From contig NZ_SNYJ01000006.1 of NCBI RefSeq assembly GCF_004363045.1, positions 50,978-114,977 of the forward strand: 64,000 nucleotides of DNA, in the 5' to 3' direction. The translations under genes and the position numbers were made by a program. This stretch comes from Aureibacillus halotolerans (GTDB lineage Bacteria > Bacillota > Bacilli > Bacillales > DSM-28697). The notes beneath the pieces are model-generated. The model saw only the letters and a program-made list of their open reading frames with translations. It ran no database searches and was not told the origin of the DNA. Positions 43,812 to 53,053 of this stretch are shown here, piece after piece (positions within the stretch are counted from its first letter, which is position 1; every line of letters starts with the position of its first letter).

Positions 43812-44168
43812 TCACAATGCTTTCCGTAAAATCTTCTCCATTGCTTTTCCCTTTGCCAATTCGTCAATCAACTTATCCAAATAGCGAATTTCCTGCATTG
43901 TAGGCTCTTCAATGTCCTCCACACGGACGCCGCAAACCACACCCTTGATCAACGTACGTGAAGGGTTCAGTTGGGGCGATTCCGCAAAAAAGGTCTCAAA
44001 ATCGGTCTTTAATTCTAGTAAGGCTTCTACCTCTTCCTGACGATACCCTGTCAACCAGCGAATGATTTCATCAACCTCTGCTTTTGTGCGTCCTTTTTTC
44101 TCTGCCTTCGTCACATAATGGGGATAGACACTGGCGAAACTTGTTGTGTAAATTCTATGTTTGGTCAT
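43812..44168 (-). CDS. DUF2200-family protein
   Basis: A 118-residue cytoplasmic protein. [31 protein letters not shown] followed by WLTGY, and [37 protein letters not shown], cover the whole family profile. Many relatives are annotated as uncharacterised conserved proteins. No motif suggests a reaction. ATG at 44168. Single gene. Confidence 0.87.
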   Translation of the reverse strand: MTKHRIYTTSFASVYPHYVTKAEKKGRTKAEVDEIIRWLTGYRQEEVEALLELKTDFETFFAESPQLNPSRTLIKGVVCGVRVEDIEEPTMQEIRYLDKLIDELAKGKAMEKILRKAL

Positions 44169-44233
44169 GATACTCCCTCACTGCCTGTTTTTTTTAGTAT
44201 ACCAAAATAAGCGCGAAGCTGAAAAAGGGATTC

Positions 44234-45064
44234 CTACGGCAGTATCTGTAATTCTCGTTCCTCTGGGGAAATGAGCTGGGATGCTGTCACAAAATCAGCT
44301 TTATTCTTCACCTCGGACGACCATTGGCGTAAAGTAGATGCAACATTTTTCCCAGAAGGCCCGACATGCCCAATGGCAATCACGTCTTGATCTTCTTGCA
44401 AGTGCTGCATTAACAGTCCCAGTTGTCCTTGAATATGTCCCTGAGTGTAACGATCATCTAAGAAGAGCTTGTTACTCAGTACCGGAACATGATAGGCAGC
44501 TGCGACCTCTGGGATAACGGATTTGTACGTCGTCCGACTGTCCAGATAAAATAACCCGTGCTCCCTGCACACCTCCATAACAATCGCCATGATGCGCCGA
44601 TCGGCAGTGACCTTGGACCCCATATGATTGTTCATCCCAACCGCATGTGGAATGTTGGCAATTGCAGCCTCAACCCGTTTGCGAATCTCTGCATCGTCTA
44701 AATCAGTTGTAAGTGCCCCTGGACCCAACCACTCCTTTTTGCCATAGTTTGGTTCCATCGGCATATGAATAATGACTTCGTGCCCACGACGGTGTGCTCC
44801 TTCTGCATCCTCTTTACTAGATCGAAGAAAGGGCATCACCGCGACAGTCAACGGAATTGGCAGAGCTAAGATGGCTTCCGTTCCTACCATCCTGTTGCCA
44901 AAATCATCAATGACGATGGAAATTTTCTTTGTCGATTGCTCATCGGGTATTCTACCGGACATTGCAGAGGAAATCTCATTACTTACCATCTGAGCTGATG
45001 CCTCATTAAGACCAGGAGAAAGGAGCATACAGAACGACAAAATCATCCTAAAGGTGACCGACAT
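44234..45064 (-). CDS. Divergent polysaccharide deacetylase (YibQ-like), secreted
   Basis: A 276-residue protein with a signal peptide (MILSFCMLLSPGLNEASA). The catalytic domain has IVIDDFGN (metal Asp pair), IIHMPMEPN and MNNHMGSKV (metal His), and FYLDSRT, the pattern of the divergent polysaccharide deacetylase/YibQ family. ATG after GAGGAGATGAAGGC. It follows the CwlD-type amidase gene by 84 nt on the same strand, suggesting joint action on peptidoglycan. Confidence 0.87.
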   Translation of the reverse strand: MSVTFRMILSFCMLLSPGLNEASAQMVSNEISSAMSGRIPDEQSTKKISIVIDDFGNRMVGTEAILALPIPLTVAVMPFLRSSKEDAEGAHRRGHEVIIHMPMEPNYGKKEWLGPGALTTDLDDAEIRKRVEAAIANIPHAVGMNNHMGSKVTADRRIMAIVMEVCREHGLFYLDSRTTYKSVIPEVAAAYHVPVLSNKLFLDDRYTQGHIQGQLGLLMQHLQEDQDVIAIGHVGPSGKNVASTLRQWSSEVKNKADFVTASQLISPEERELQILP

Positions 45065-45148
45065 GCCTTCATCTCCTCAACCAAACTGTGTATTTTACTT
45101 AAAACGGATACTATTATGAACATCCAAAGACCCACGAAGAATGAATGA

Positions 45149-45856
45149 TCATTCTCCAATGAGTAGAAAATGTTTGATACCTTCGGTGATTGCTGAAGCA
45201 ATTTTTACTTGCTCCTTGGGATCTGTTAACATCGTACGATCTTTAGCATTTGTGATAAATCCCATTTCCACAATAACGGCGGGCTGCTTAATCCGATTTA
45301 ATAAATAATACGTCTTTCCAACCTTAGGAAGCCTCGCTGATCCTTGTTGCTGATTTAGTTCAATTTGTATGCTTTGAGCAAGGTAGGCGCTTAGCTCATT
45401 GCTTTGGTGAAGAACTAAAGGCCCGCGTCTGGTGCTATTTTTAGTGGCATTCACATGGAGACTGATAAACAAATCGGTAGAAATTTCATTTGACAATTGC
45501 ATCCGCTGAATTAAATCACGCTTATGACGTGAGCGACTTGGGAACCAGCGATTATCCTCACTCAGCGCATAATCTGTATTTCGGTTTACGATTGCAGAAA
45601 TCCCTTGACTATTCAGCTGATCATACAATTTTTTCGCAATAGAAAGGTTAATGTCTTTTTCAATCAACTCACCATATACAGCGCCCCCATCAATGCCACC
45701 GTGCCCAACATCAATTAATACTTGGAAGGAGGGTAATGGACTTTCCACCGGTGAATCATACGCCATAACATTCGTGGAACTACTCCCTAAAATTACGGCA
45801 ATCAAAACAAGGCGAATAAGACGTAATTGCTGTCCCCATTCAAAGGATTTTCCCAT
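45149..45856 (-). CDS. N-acetylmuramoyl-L-alanine amidase, CwlD type
   Basis: About 235 residues, one N-terminal membrane or signal helix (LIRLVLIAVILGSSS), then an Amidase_3 catalytic domain. Zinc ligands are visible in DVGHGGIDGGA (His), EKDINL (Glu) and SLHVNA (His), with catalytic Glu in IVEMGFITN. The length equals CwlD, which removes peptide side chains in spore cortex formation. The start at 45856 follows GAGGTGCTTTGAG; a longer frame has no better site. Cortex role inferred by similarity. Confidence 0.88.
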   Translation of the reverse strand: MGKSFEWGQQLRLIRLVLIAVILGSSSTNVMAYDSPVESPLPSFQVLIDVGHGGIDGGAVYGELIEKDINLSIAKKLYDQLNSQGISAIVNRNTDYALSEDNRWFPSRSRHKRDLIQRMQLSNEISTDLFISLHVNATKNSTRRGPLVLHQSNELSAYLAQSIQIELNQQQGSARLPKVGKTYYLLNRIKQPAVIVEMGFITNAKDRTMLTDPKEQVKIASAITEGIKHFLLIGE

Positions 45857-45892
45857 CTCAAAGCACCTCACTGGCCAAAGTAAACACTCCAA

Positions 45893-46171
45893 TTCAGGAG
45901 ATCAATATCGCCTTTTTATTGTTAAGTTGTTTCACTACGATCTGTTTTATTCGTGGGAAATCACCCCACACTATCTTGTCTTCGGGGCTGACCTAAGTTT
46001 AATGAAAGAGGATTTAGAATGGGTACCCGCTTCTAAGTTGGTCAAGCATGACAAAAACAAAGTTCCGATTTAAAAAGAAGTGAAGGAAAGGATTCTTAAT
46101 CCAGCTAATTGTTTAGATTGTTTTATTTCAATAACGGTTGAAGGCAACCATTGCAAACACCAGGTTCACCG
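45893..46171. other. Region before the repeat array
   Basis: On the plus strand a frame ending at 46073 reads YLVFGADLSLMKEDLEWVPA and looks coding-like, but no start or ribosome binding site is seen and no family is recognised, so it may be a gene fragment. No other feature. Confidence 0.3.
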
Positions 46172-47240
46172 GATGCTAGTGCCCTTTCCACTACCTTAGC
46201 TGGTTATGGTCGAAATTGAACCAACAAGGTCTATCTCATTTCTTTCGTTCTTTACAAAAACCAAAAGCGGTAACTAGTGAGACGCCAGCAGCAAAGAAAA
46301 CACGACGAGATCTTTTCGAGGTTAAGATGCGCTAAGGTGCACGGGAATGACGACCGCTGCGTCAACATACTTCGCTTTCTGTGGGGCACGGCTTCAGCTT
46401 CCTCGAAAAAGCAGGCTTTCCTAGGGGATCTTCAGCTCGCGCTGATCCCACTAGAGTCTACGTATGTGGACTACGCTGATGTTTGTTTCTGCGTCCATTG
46501 TTTTATGGTGGCTCGGTCTCGTATAGTGGGTAAAAAGCTCTGTTGCAACCAAATAAGCAAAGTAAGTGCAATGTTTCAAGGTAGATCACTTGGTGCCTTT
46601 TACACGAATGTCGTTTGGTAAAGGAATGAAGTGAAACCATAAAAGGTCAGTTTCATTTGATTCGCCCTTTAGCATAAACCAAAAGCGACGATTAGCGAGA
46701 CTCCAGCAACAATGAAAATACGACGAGGTCTTTTCGAGTTGAAGATGCGCTACGGTGCACGGGAATGACGACCGCTGCGTCAACATACTTCGCTTTCTGT
46801 GGGGCACGGCTTCAGCTTCCTCGGAAAGCAGGCTTTCCGAGGGGATCTTCAGCTCGCGCTGATCCCACTAGAGTCTACGTATGTGGACTACGCTGATGTT
46901 TGTTTCTGCGTTCATAGTTTATTGTGGCTCGGTCTCGTATAGAAAGTAAAAAGCCGAGTAGCAGCCAAATCAGGCAAGTCAGTGCACTGTTTCAAGGTAG
47001 ATCTCCTAGTGCCTTTTACACGAAAGTTGTGGTAACTGTTGAAAATGAAACCAAAAAAGATCTTTCTCATTTCATTCGTTCTGTATAATAAACCAAAAGC
47101 GGCTACTAGAGAGACTCCAGCGGCAAAGAAAACACGACGAGGTCTTTTCGAGTCGATGTTGCACTTGTGCCCGTAGGGTGAAAAGAAAACACGACGAGGT
47201 CTTCTCGAGTCAATGTTGCACTTGTACCCTTTAGGGTGAA
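46172..47240. repeat. Array of about 415-bp structured repeats
   Basis: A partial tail unit (46172-46260) is followed by two full units (46260-46677 and 46677-47091) and a partial head (47091-47240). Each unit has CCAAAAGCG, a segment ACGACGAGGTCTTTTCGAG, GACCGCTGCGTCAACATACTTCGC, a dyad CCTCGGAAAGC-AG-GCTTTCCGAGG (46819-46842 in unit 2), GGGATCTTCAGC/GCTGATCCC, and AGTCTACGTATGTGGACT. The head of the last unit contains a 57-bp direct duplication. A related single unit lies at 18386-18690. No credible frame. The nature (structured RNA, MITE or other) is open. Confidence 0.85.
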
Positions 47241-47384
47241 GGCGAATGTATAGCCGTTTGCCTAGAGAAAATGATTTCCAACTGTTAACTTTTGCGAAAA
47301 CAAGAACCATAACTCATCCTGAATAAAATAAAATCTACTCTATCTGAGGGGGCACTAGTTGCACCTGACTTAACTCATGCAAAA

Positions 47385-47416
47385 AACGCGCCATCTAAAT
47401 TGAGAGATAACGCGTT
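47385..47416 (-). terminator. Terminator of the DKNYY gene
   Basis: Minus strand AACGCG, TT, ATCT, loop, AGAT, GG, CGCGTTTTTT: a stem of two helices with T run, about 140 nt past the stop. Confidence 0.75.
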
Positions 47417-47558
47417 GATTCTTCCTGATAAGTTGGAATTGAATAAAGGTTATTATGCACTGAAGATTGTTCTTTAGTATATTTTACACTTACATAATTC
47501 CGTGCAGAAGCAAATGACTATGTCGATCTCGGCAGCAAAAACAGGAAATTAAATTTAT

Positions 47559-48980
47559 TTAGCCCCTTTTTCTTTTTGTTTTTTTGACAGACCCAGATAC
47601 GATGGCATATTGGTATGTGGCATCTTCTGCCCCTCCGACATCATCCGTCACCTTAAACGTTTCGGCATCCGCAGTTTTCTGTATGCTTCCCGTGACGAAA
47701 CAAAAGACGGATGTATTGTCTTTGCCCCAATAGCTATTCAGCATTACGAAGCTCCGTCCATCAATCCCCTTGACAGTACGGCGACCATTGGCATTATAGA
47801 GACCAGTTCGATCTTTCGCCCAGCTTTGTGGACTGTCTTCGTGTAAGTGTTCAAAGCTTAAACGATCCATTTTCTTCGCATGACTTCCCCATAAATACAC
47901 TCTGCCGGCGTCGACAGCCCAACTTCCTGACTCCGTCAATAATTCAAAGCTGGCCGCTTCTGCACCTTTGATTGGTTGGAGAATATTGTCCGGATGACCG
48001 AACGGCAAACTTGTGCGGGTATACTGATTTCTGTATACATGGTCTTTGTCCTTAGCGATTCCAAGATAATGGGTACTCAAGTAAGGGAAAAAGCTGTCGG
48101 GATCCGCCCTGTCGACGCAATAACCGTTGTAATAGATCTTGCTAGTATCTCGACCAAACCGACCGCCAAGCGTCTTAAATGTCTTCGGATCGGCCCCTTT
48201 AATCATACGCCATTGATAATAGACCGCCCTGCTGTCTCGTGAAAAATTCTCATCCAATGGCTCGAAAGTCGCCACATCCGCATTCCGCACCAGATTGTAC
48301 ACAGACCGTAGATTCTTACGAGCTTTAACGCCTGCCTCAGTGCGATAAAAGATCTCCTTTTCGGTTTTATACCACTCGAAAGCAACTTGGTCTGCACCGT
48401 CTGCTGACTTCTCGTATTTCGGGTGCCACCATCCCCGTAATTCTGGCTGATTCTCGCGTAGCCAATCCACGACCTCTCCCTTGCTTTCATTGGCATAACT
48501 AAGAGCATCGTAATGATGAAATAGATGATCCTTATCCGTACAATAGGCGTTAAAAGCCACCAGTGTGGTGACATCAACATCATCGAAGACATGAAAATGA
48601 TTGCTGCTCTTCACATAAAGGAAGTTCTTGTCGCGGGCAAAATAAGGAGAATCCTGAAGAAGTTCAAAGCTGGTAGGGGCCGAACCTGGAACGAGCTTGT
48701 CCTCAAGATAAAGATGATTGCTGTCGAGGCCGTAATCATCGTCAAGTACTCGAAAACCATCAACTTCCGTGGTGACAAAGCTGACTTTATTCTTAGCTCC
48801 ATTAAACCACCAGACGCCTTTGCGATCTTTTAAATAAGCAAATTGCAGCCAACCACGCTTATATACATAAATAACCCCGAAGCTGTCCGGGACAATACCG
48901 CCTTTAATAGGAAAAAGCTCTTCATTATCTTCTTTCTTCAAGACGACACTATCTTTATGGATGAAAAAAGACTCTCCCAT
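47559..48980 (-). CDS. DKNYY-repeat protein
   Basis: A 473-residue protein without signal peptide or membrane segment. Repeated units of the type Y.ARDKNFLYVKS, CTDKDHLFHHYD, FSRDSRAVYYQW, FGRDTSKIYYNG, IAKDKDHVYRNQ and WAKDRTGLYN (about nine) define the DKNYY family. Each unit is a short beta segment, so a beta-propeller-like or solenoid fold is likely. Function unknown; often accessory. Ribosome binding site weak. Single gene with terminator. Confidence 0.88.
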   Translation of the reverse strand: MGESFFIHKDSVVLKKEDNEELFPIKGGIVPDSFGVIYVYKRGWLQFAYLKDRKGVWWFNGAKNKVSFVTTEVDGFRVLDDDYGLDSNHLYLEDKLVPGSAPTSFELLQDSPYFARDKNFLYVKSSNHFHVFDDVDVTTLVAFNAYCTDKDHLFHHYDALSYANESKGEVVDWLRENQPELRGWWHPKYEKSADGADQVAFEWYKTEKEIFYRTEAGVKARKNLRSVYNLVRNADVATFEPLDENFSRDSRAVYYQWRMIKGADPKTFKTLGGRFGRDTSKIYYNGYCVDRADPDSFFPYLSTHYLGIAKDKDHVYRNQYTRTSLPFGHPDNILQPIKGAEAASFELLTESGSWAVDAGRVYLWGSHAKKMDRLSFEHLHEDSPQSWAKDRTGLYNANGRRTVKGIDGRSFVMLNSYWGKDNTSVFCFVTGSIQKTADAETFKVTDDVGGAEDATYQYAIVSGSVKKTKRKRG

Positions 48981-49432
48981 GACATAACCACTCTTTCCTA
49001 ATCTATTTTAAAGCGATCTTCCCAAATTATACTATACTCATGAGTAAAGGTATCCTCACCTTACCTCTTAATAAAGCATGACAATCCTAGAGTAACGTAT
49101 ACCTGCATCCGAAAAAGTCAGTGCTTGGTCTATGTGTCATCATTAGCGGAGAGCTCCGTGTTTGACCCGCTTTCAGATACACCATAACCAACCGAATATC
49201 ACTAAACACTTTCGCAATTCCACCATTGAAGGACCCCATTTCTTGCAGGACACCGAGATCACTACTAAACGGTATAGAGAATGTCAGCACTGTATTTGAT
49301 AGCACTTATGATCAATGGTACTGTAGGGGGGTAGACTTCAAATTTTCTCAATTCTTAGAAATGCAAATGAACGAACATAAAGTATTTACGATCAGTACAC
49401 TTCTTTAGACAAAACAAACTGGAGGTGCTTGC
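48981..49432. other. Intergenic region, possible gene remnant
   Basis: A minus-strand frame (ending at 49087) reads VLQEMGSFNGGIAKVFSDIR and may be a decayed gene piece; no start site or family is visible. The plus-strand lipoprotein promoter must lie near 49330-49420. Confidence 0.3.
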
Positions 49433-50116
49433 TTGAAGAAAATCAAAACAAACTATATCCTCATCATGATTATCGGTTTAGCATTCATTGGCATTCTAAG
49501 TGGCTGTGGATTTGCTGACGCAAACGAAGATGAAGTTGTACATGTAAAGCAACAGAGCTACGAAGATTTCGATGTAGGTGAGATTGTGGAAAACGCTATT
49601 GAAGATGCTGATGAGGTGTTAGGGAAAACGACCAAACCTTTACATTCACCTGATGAAGAGCTTAGAAAATGGGTGATCAGGTTGTCTATGGGTCAGATGA
49701 TGGGCCAATATTCAACGATTGATGAAGATGATTTATTAGCGGAAGCGAAAAAAGCGTACGATGAAAGAAAGCTAACGTTCCAGTTTGCTGAGGACGTGTA
49801 CGGAGTCGACGTACACGACGAAGAGAGGATTAATGCCTATATACGAGAAGAAATGGCGTTCATTACTCAAGGCAATGAAGAGAATGAAGTCATTACATTC
49901 ACACAAAAAGTAGCGGATCATCTCTCCTTAACCTTTGAAGAATTTATGTATGATTGGGAGTATGACAATTTTAAAAATAACTATGTCTGGCAGCAAGTTA
50001 TGCCAGAATTAGAAAAGAAATATCCACGAAAAAAAGATGAAGCTGATTACCATACGCGCTTATTGAATGAATATGAAAGAGAAATCCAAGCATACAAAAA
50101 GGAAAAAAACTTATAG
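49433..50116 (+). CDS. Hypothetical lipoprotein, 227 residues
   Basis: An N-terminal lipoprotein signal with lipobox ILSGC, then a highly acidic helical protein (VDVHDEERINAYIREEM, LEKKYPRKKDEADYHTRLLNEYEREIQAY). The helical part, with repeated aromatic positions, faintly resembles SurA/PrsA N-terminal chaperone segments, but no parvulin domain follows. TTG start at 49433 after GGAGGTGC. Outer face of the membrane. Function unknown. Confidence 0.75.
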   Translation: MKKIKTNYILIMIIGLAFIGILSGCGFADANEDEVVHVKQQSYEDFDVGEIVENAIEDADEVLGKTTKPLHSPDEELRKWVIRLSMGQMMGQYSTIDEDDLLAEAKKAYDERKLTFQFAEDVYGVDVHDEERINAYIREEMAFITQGNEENEVITFTQKVADHLSLTFEEFMYDWEYDNFKNNYVWQQVMPELEKKYPRKKDEADYHTRLLNEYEREIQAYKKEKNL

Positions 50117-50130
50117 TGTTAGATGATTAT

Positions 50131-50161
50131 ACATTGTGAGTAAAACCAACTTTTACAATGT
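50131..50161 (+). terminator. Possible terminator after the lipoprotein gene
   Basis: ACATT, GTAAAA-like arm, short loop, TTTTAC and AATGT form an interrupted stem 14 nt past the stop, followed by TTTCG. Moderate quality. Confidence 0.45.
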
Positions 50162-50362
50162 TTCGCAAAGCTGAATCACCTTATTTTGTCACTCTCTATT
50201 GCTTGTGCATTGAGATATTGGTATTGACGCATTCTCTCCGAATAATCCACAGTTTTTTTATGGACATTTACTTGCTAACCATAGTATCTCAAATAGGAAA
50301 CACCGAAAAAATAGCGGTCTTTATGTAACCGCACCACCTATGATCAAAACATTAATTCCCTG

Positions 50363-50980
50363 TTACGCACTGCCAGCAGAGCTCAACATCTCCTGGAACC
50401 CAGGGAATAGCGGCTGCGCCAGAGTCTCCAGGACAGAGCGGCGGATGCGCTCTCCTTCGGTAAGCGCTTCGTGGTCGAACCAAACGACGGGATAATCTCC
50501 GTCTTCCCGTGGCTGAAGCATATCCCAGCATATCGGACCAGCGCCGTCCTCATAAGTAGCGAAGGGAATATAACTTTCTCGAATCAATGATTTCCCGTTT
50601 TCCCATAAGGCATGCACATCTCGGAGCGGGTGGGCTGAAGGCACCCCGGGCAGTTCAATACCGAAATGGTTATATCTCAATGTCACACTCATCACAAAAC
50701 GTGTCGTAAAATAGGCAGCATACAGTGGAGGAACTGTTACGGGAAGCCCATGGGCACGTTCAAGTTCCCGAATCTGTGCAACAGTTACAGTTGAGGGAAT
50801 CATTTTCCACCGAACCCATCCCTCCTCATCTTCTTCGCCGTCCTGCATGTCGACCGGCACACCGAAATCGTCCTCGTCCGTCTTGGCAGGATGGGACATG
50901 AGAAACTCTCGGTGCGGTGTATCAAAGTGGTTATCGAGCCATTTTTCCATCCAATCCTGATACGGTTTCAACTCATTCAT
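50363..50980 (-). CDS. SMI1/KNR4 (SUKH)-like protein
   Basis: A 205-residue cytoplasmic protein. The stretch VAQIRELERAHGLPVTVPPLYAAYF has the SUKH pattern (helix, LP, then an aromatic). The remainder has W/F-rich strands typical of this superfamily, often toxin immunity proteins. ATG after AGGAGGTATTCAC. The gene is visibly richer in GC than its neighbours on both sides, pointing to recent transfer. No toxin gene is adjacent, so an orphan immunity role is only a suggestion. Confidence 0.65.
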   Translation of the reverse strand: MNELKPYQDWMEKWLDNHFDTPHREFLMSHPAKTDEDDFGVPVDMQDGEEDEEGWVRWKMIPSTVTVAQIRELERAHGLPVTVPPLYAAYFTTRFVMSVTLRYNHFGIELPGVPSAHPLRDVHALWENGKSLIRESYIPFATYEDGAGPICWDMLQPREDGDYPVVWFDHEALTEGERIRRSVLETLAQPLFPGFQEMLSSAGSA

Positions 50981-51082
50981 GTGAATACCTCCTAAATGGT
51001 CAGGCTCAAGTGATACAGAAAACCCTGTTCAGGACTATCCATATTCGGTGATAAGTCCGTTCTACACTATACAATCAGACCA

Positions 51083-51100
51083 AAACTATAAGTATAGTTT
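51083..51100. promoter_or_regulatory. Palindrome before the SUKH-like gene
   Basis: AAACTATA (51083-51090), AG, TATAGTTT (51093-51100): perfect 8-bp arms about 103 bp upstream of the minus-strand SUKH-like gene. Could be an operator, or an AT-rich coincidence. Its core resembles the palindrome at 43492. Confidence 0.4.
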
Positions 51101-51196
51101 AATCACAACTGCAACAGCAGACAATATTTTTCTCTTCAAAAAGCGGTTACCGTGTTTCTTCAAACTTTAAGCCAAGACTACAATTGTGATTTTTTA

Positions 51197-51226
51197 TTGA
51201 CTGTACGTTCAGTCTTAAACTATAAT
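51197..51226 (+). promoter_or_regulatory. Promoter with TetR operator
   Basis: -35 TTGACT (51197-51202), 18-nt spacer, -10 TATAAT (51221-51226). The dyad GACTGTACGTTCAGTC (51199-51214) overlaps the -35 and spacer. It precedes the hydrolase/TetR operon by about 120 nt, consistent with autorepression by the TetR protein at 52110. Confidence 0.82.
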
Positions 51227-51349
51227 TAAGAAAAATAAATTCATTCTCATCTGTCCGCATTTGCTCTTTTTGACATAGAAATAGTTGAAAGAAATCAAAG
51301 GAAATAATGAACAGATATTTCGTTGATTAACCTATTAGGAGGAAAATTC

Positions 51350-52105
51350 ATGGATCTTTCTTATGACATTCAAGGTGACGGCTCTCCGATCGTGATGGTA
51401 CACAGTCCAGGGGTTGACTCAAGGGAGTGGCAAGAAATCGTCCCGATACTAGCGAAATCTAGGAAAGTGATTACCTTCGACTGCCGAGGATGCGGTCATT
51501 CTCCAGCTCCTCAATCCCCCACTAGCTTAGTTGAAGATTTGTACAACCTGCTTAAACATTTAGGGCTGGAACGCGTGACGCTCGTTGGACATTCTATGGG
51601 AGGACAAGCTGTCACGGATTTCACCCTCGCTTACCCTTCCATGGTCGAACGTCTTGTCGTCATTTGCCCCGCTTTAACCGGATTTCAATTTTCTAATGAA
51701 TTCACAGATTGGATGGCTTCGGTAAATGCCGCAGCTCCGGATATCCCCAAGCTGGTTGACTTGTCCTTGGCTGGACTGAATTATCGTGTCACGATGACCA
51801 GCAAATACCGAGATTTTGTTCGTGAAATGGCAACGCAATACATGACCCGCGTCTTTACGGAATGGAAAAGCTTCAAAGTCATTTGGCCAGACCCCCCTGC
51901 TATTGAGAGGTTAGAGGAGATAAAACCGGATACACTTTTCATTTATGGTACAGTTGAATGGCCAGATATGCTTAAAATTGCTGAAGAGTTTAAACGAATT
52001 CCCTCGGTTCAATTTGTGGAAATTGAAGGCGGAGATCACTATCTTACGTTGACCCACGCTGCAGAAGTGTCTCGTCACATTCAAACATTCATTCAAGGAG
52101 AATAA
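51350..52105 (+). CDS. Alpha/beta-hydrolase
   Basis: About 251 residues. Nucleophile elbow GHSMGG, the oxyanion region HSPGVDSREW near the N-terminus, and the catalytic His in GGDHYLTL near the C-terminus. Cytoplasmic esterase or C-C hydrolase type. A longer frame from 51323 lacks a ribosome binding site, while TTAGGAGGAAAATTC precedes the ATG at 51350. Followed by a TetR gene 4 nt later; the hydrolase may act on the TetR ligand. Substrate unknown. Confidence 0.88.
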   Translation: MDLSYDIQGDGSPIVMVHSPGVDSREWQEIVPILAKSRKVITFDCRGCGHSPAPQSPTSLVEDLYNLLKHLGLERVTLVGHSMGGQAVTDFTLAYPSMVERLVVICPALTGFQFSNEFTDWMASVNAAAPDIPKLVDLSLAGLNYRVTMTSKYRDFVREMATQYMTRVFTEWKSFKVIWPDPPAIERLEEIKPDTLFIYGTVEWPDMLKIAEEFKRIPSVQFVEIEGGDHYLTLTHAAEVSRHIQTFIQGE

Positions 52106-52109
52106 GAAC

Positions 52110-52709
52110 ATGCCACGTACCCGAGAAGAAAATGATCGCATTCGTCAGGAAACGAGTGAGAAAATCCGTACCGCTGCAATGGATATATTCATCGAGCGTG
52201 GCTATCATGACGCTTCGATTGACGATATTGCGAACAAGGCCAGAGTTTCCAAAGGCTTGCTTTACAATTATTACAAAGGGAAAGAAGCTCTGCTCGCAAC
52301 CATGGTACAGCACCGAATTGACGAGATTGATGAAGTCATGCGTTCGGCTACAACACTTGACCCTCCTTCTGAGCAATTGAGGTACATCGTGGACGGAGCA
52401 CTTAACGGCGTGAAGCGTAATCCCGAAGTGTACCGCTTCTATTTGCACCTCCAAACACAACCAAAAGAAGACTTGGTCTTATTCAAGCAAAGTCAGCTAC
52501 TGAATGACGCCATGGCTCAGCAATTCGAACTGCAATGTGATATTTTTATGGCTATGGGAGTACCCCATCCACGTATGCAATCGCTATATTTTTCTTCAAC
52601 GCTCCATGGCATGATGTTCATGCTGACGGCTTACCCCAATAGTTACCCGGTAACACATATGAAAAAACAGATCATCGAACAGTTTTGTAATGTGAATGAC
52701 ATGTTGTAA
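52110..52709 (+). CDS. TetR-family regulator of the hydrolase operon
   Basis: A 199-residue regulator with HTH ASIDDIANKARVSKGLLYNYY (about 33-53) followed by KGKEALLATMV. The C-terminal domain is all-helical. Ribosome binding site AAGGAGAATAAGAAC lies in the end of the hydrolase gene. The operon promoter has a clear dyad, so autoregulation is likely. Ligand unknown. Confidence 0.92.
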   Translation: MPRTREENDRIRQETSEKIRTAAMDIFIERGYHDASIDDIANKARVSKGLLYNYYKGKEALLATMVQHRIDEIDEVMRSATTLDPPSEQLRYIVDGALNGVKRNPEVYRFYLHLQTQPKEDLVLFKQSQLLNDAMAQQFELQCDIFMAMGVPHPRMQSLYFSSTLHGMMFMLTAYPNSYPVTHMKKQIIEQFCNVNDML

Positions 52710-52789
52710 ACTATAGTCCCCTTTTCCAAAAAGCTTCTTAAACCCTAAGGATAGCAACTTGCCAAATGTGTAATGGGAACAATTTAAGC

Positions 52790-53053
52790 TTATCTTTCCA
52801 CTTCTTTTCGCTTTCTTTTTAACCCTGTGTAAACCCCTTGCACTGCTAAAAAAAGGAACCATATCACCGTGATAAATAGGCCAGTTTGTTCATGGTAATA
52901 CCATATCCTCCCTTGGGTAATTGATTCCTTTAGACCGGACAGAAAGTCTACGTCCATGCGCAACCATATATTGACGATAATATGGGCAACGATAAACAGA
53001 GTCAAATGCTTCTTAAAGTCTTCACGATTTCCGAATTCCTGTTCAAGATTCAT
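52790..53053 (-). CDS. Small 2TM-domain membrane protein
   Basis: An 87-residue protein with two helices (HLTLFIVAHIIVNIWL and GLFITVIWFLFLAVQGV) joined by a loop, and a basic tail KRKRKEVER. Fits the 2TM domain family. Its ATG overlaps the MerR stop by 11 nt, so it is cotranslated. Function unknown. Confidence 0.78.
   Translation of the reverse strand: MNLEQEFGNREDFKKHLTLFIVAHIIVNIWLRMDVDFLSGLKESITQGRIWYYHEQTGLFITVIWFLFLAVQGVYTGLKRKRKEVER

Noticed and set aside
46172-47240. Insertion sequence with transposase
   Set aside because: No transposase frame or terminal inverted repeats were found; only non-coding structured units.
46912-47310. Minus-strand 132-residue frame through the 415-bp repeat
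   Set aside because: It covers duplicated repeat sequence (CNIDS.RPRRVFF twice), with no ribosome binding site and no family pattern.
47241-47384. Small RNA or gene between the repeat array and the DKNYY terminator
   Set aside because: No promoter, open frame or stable structure apart from the terminator that follows.
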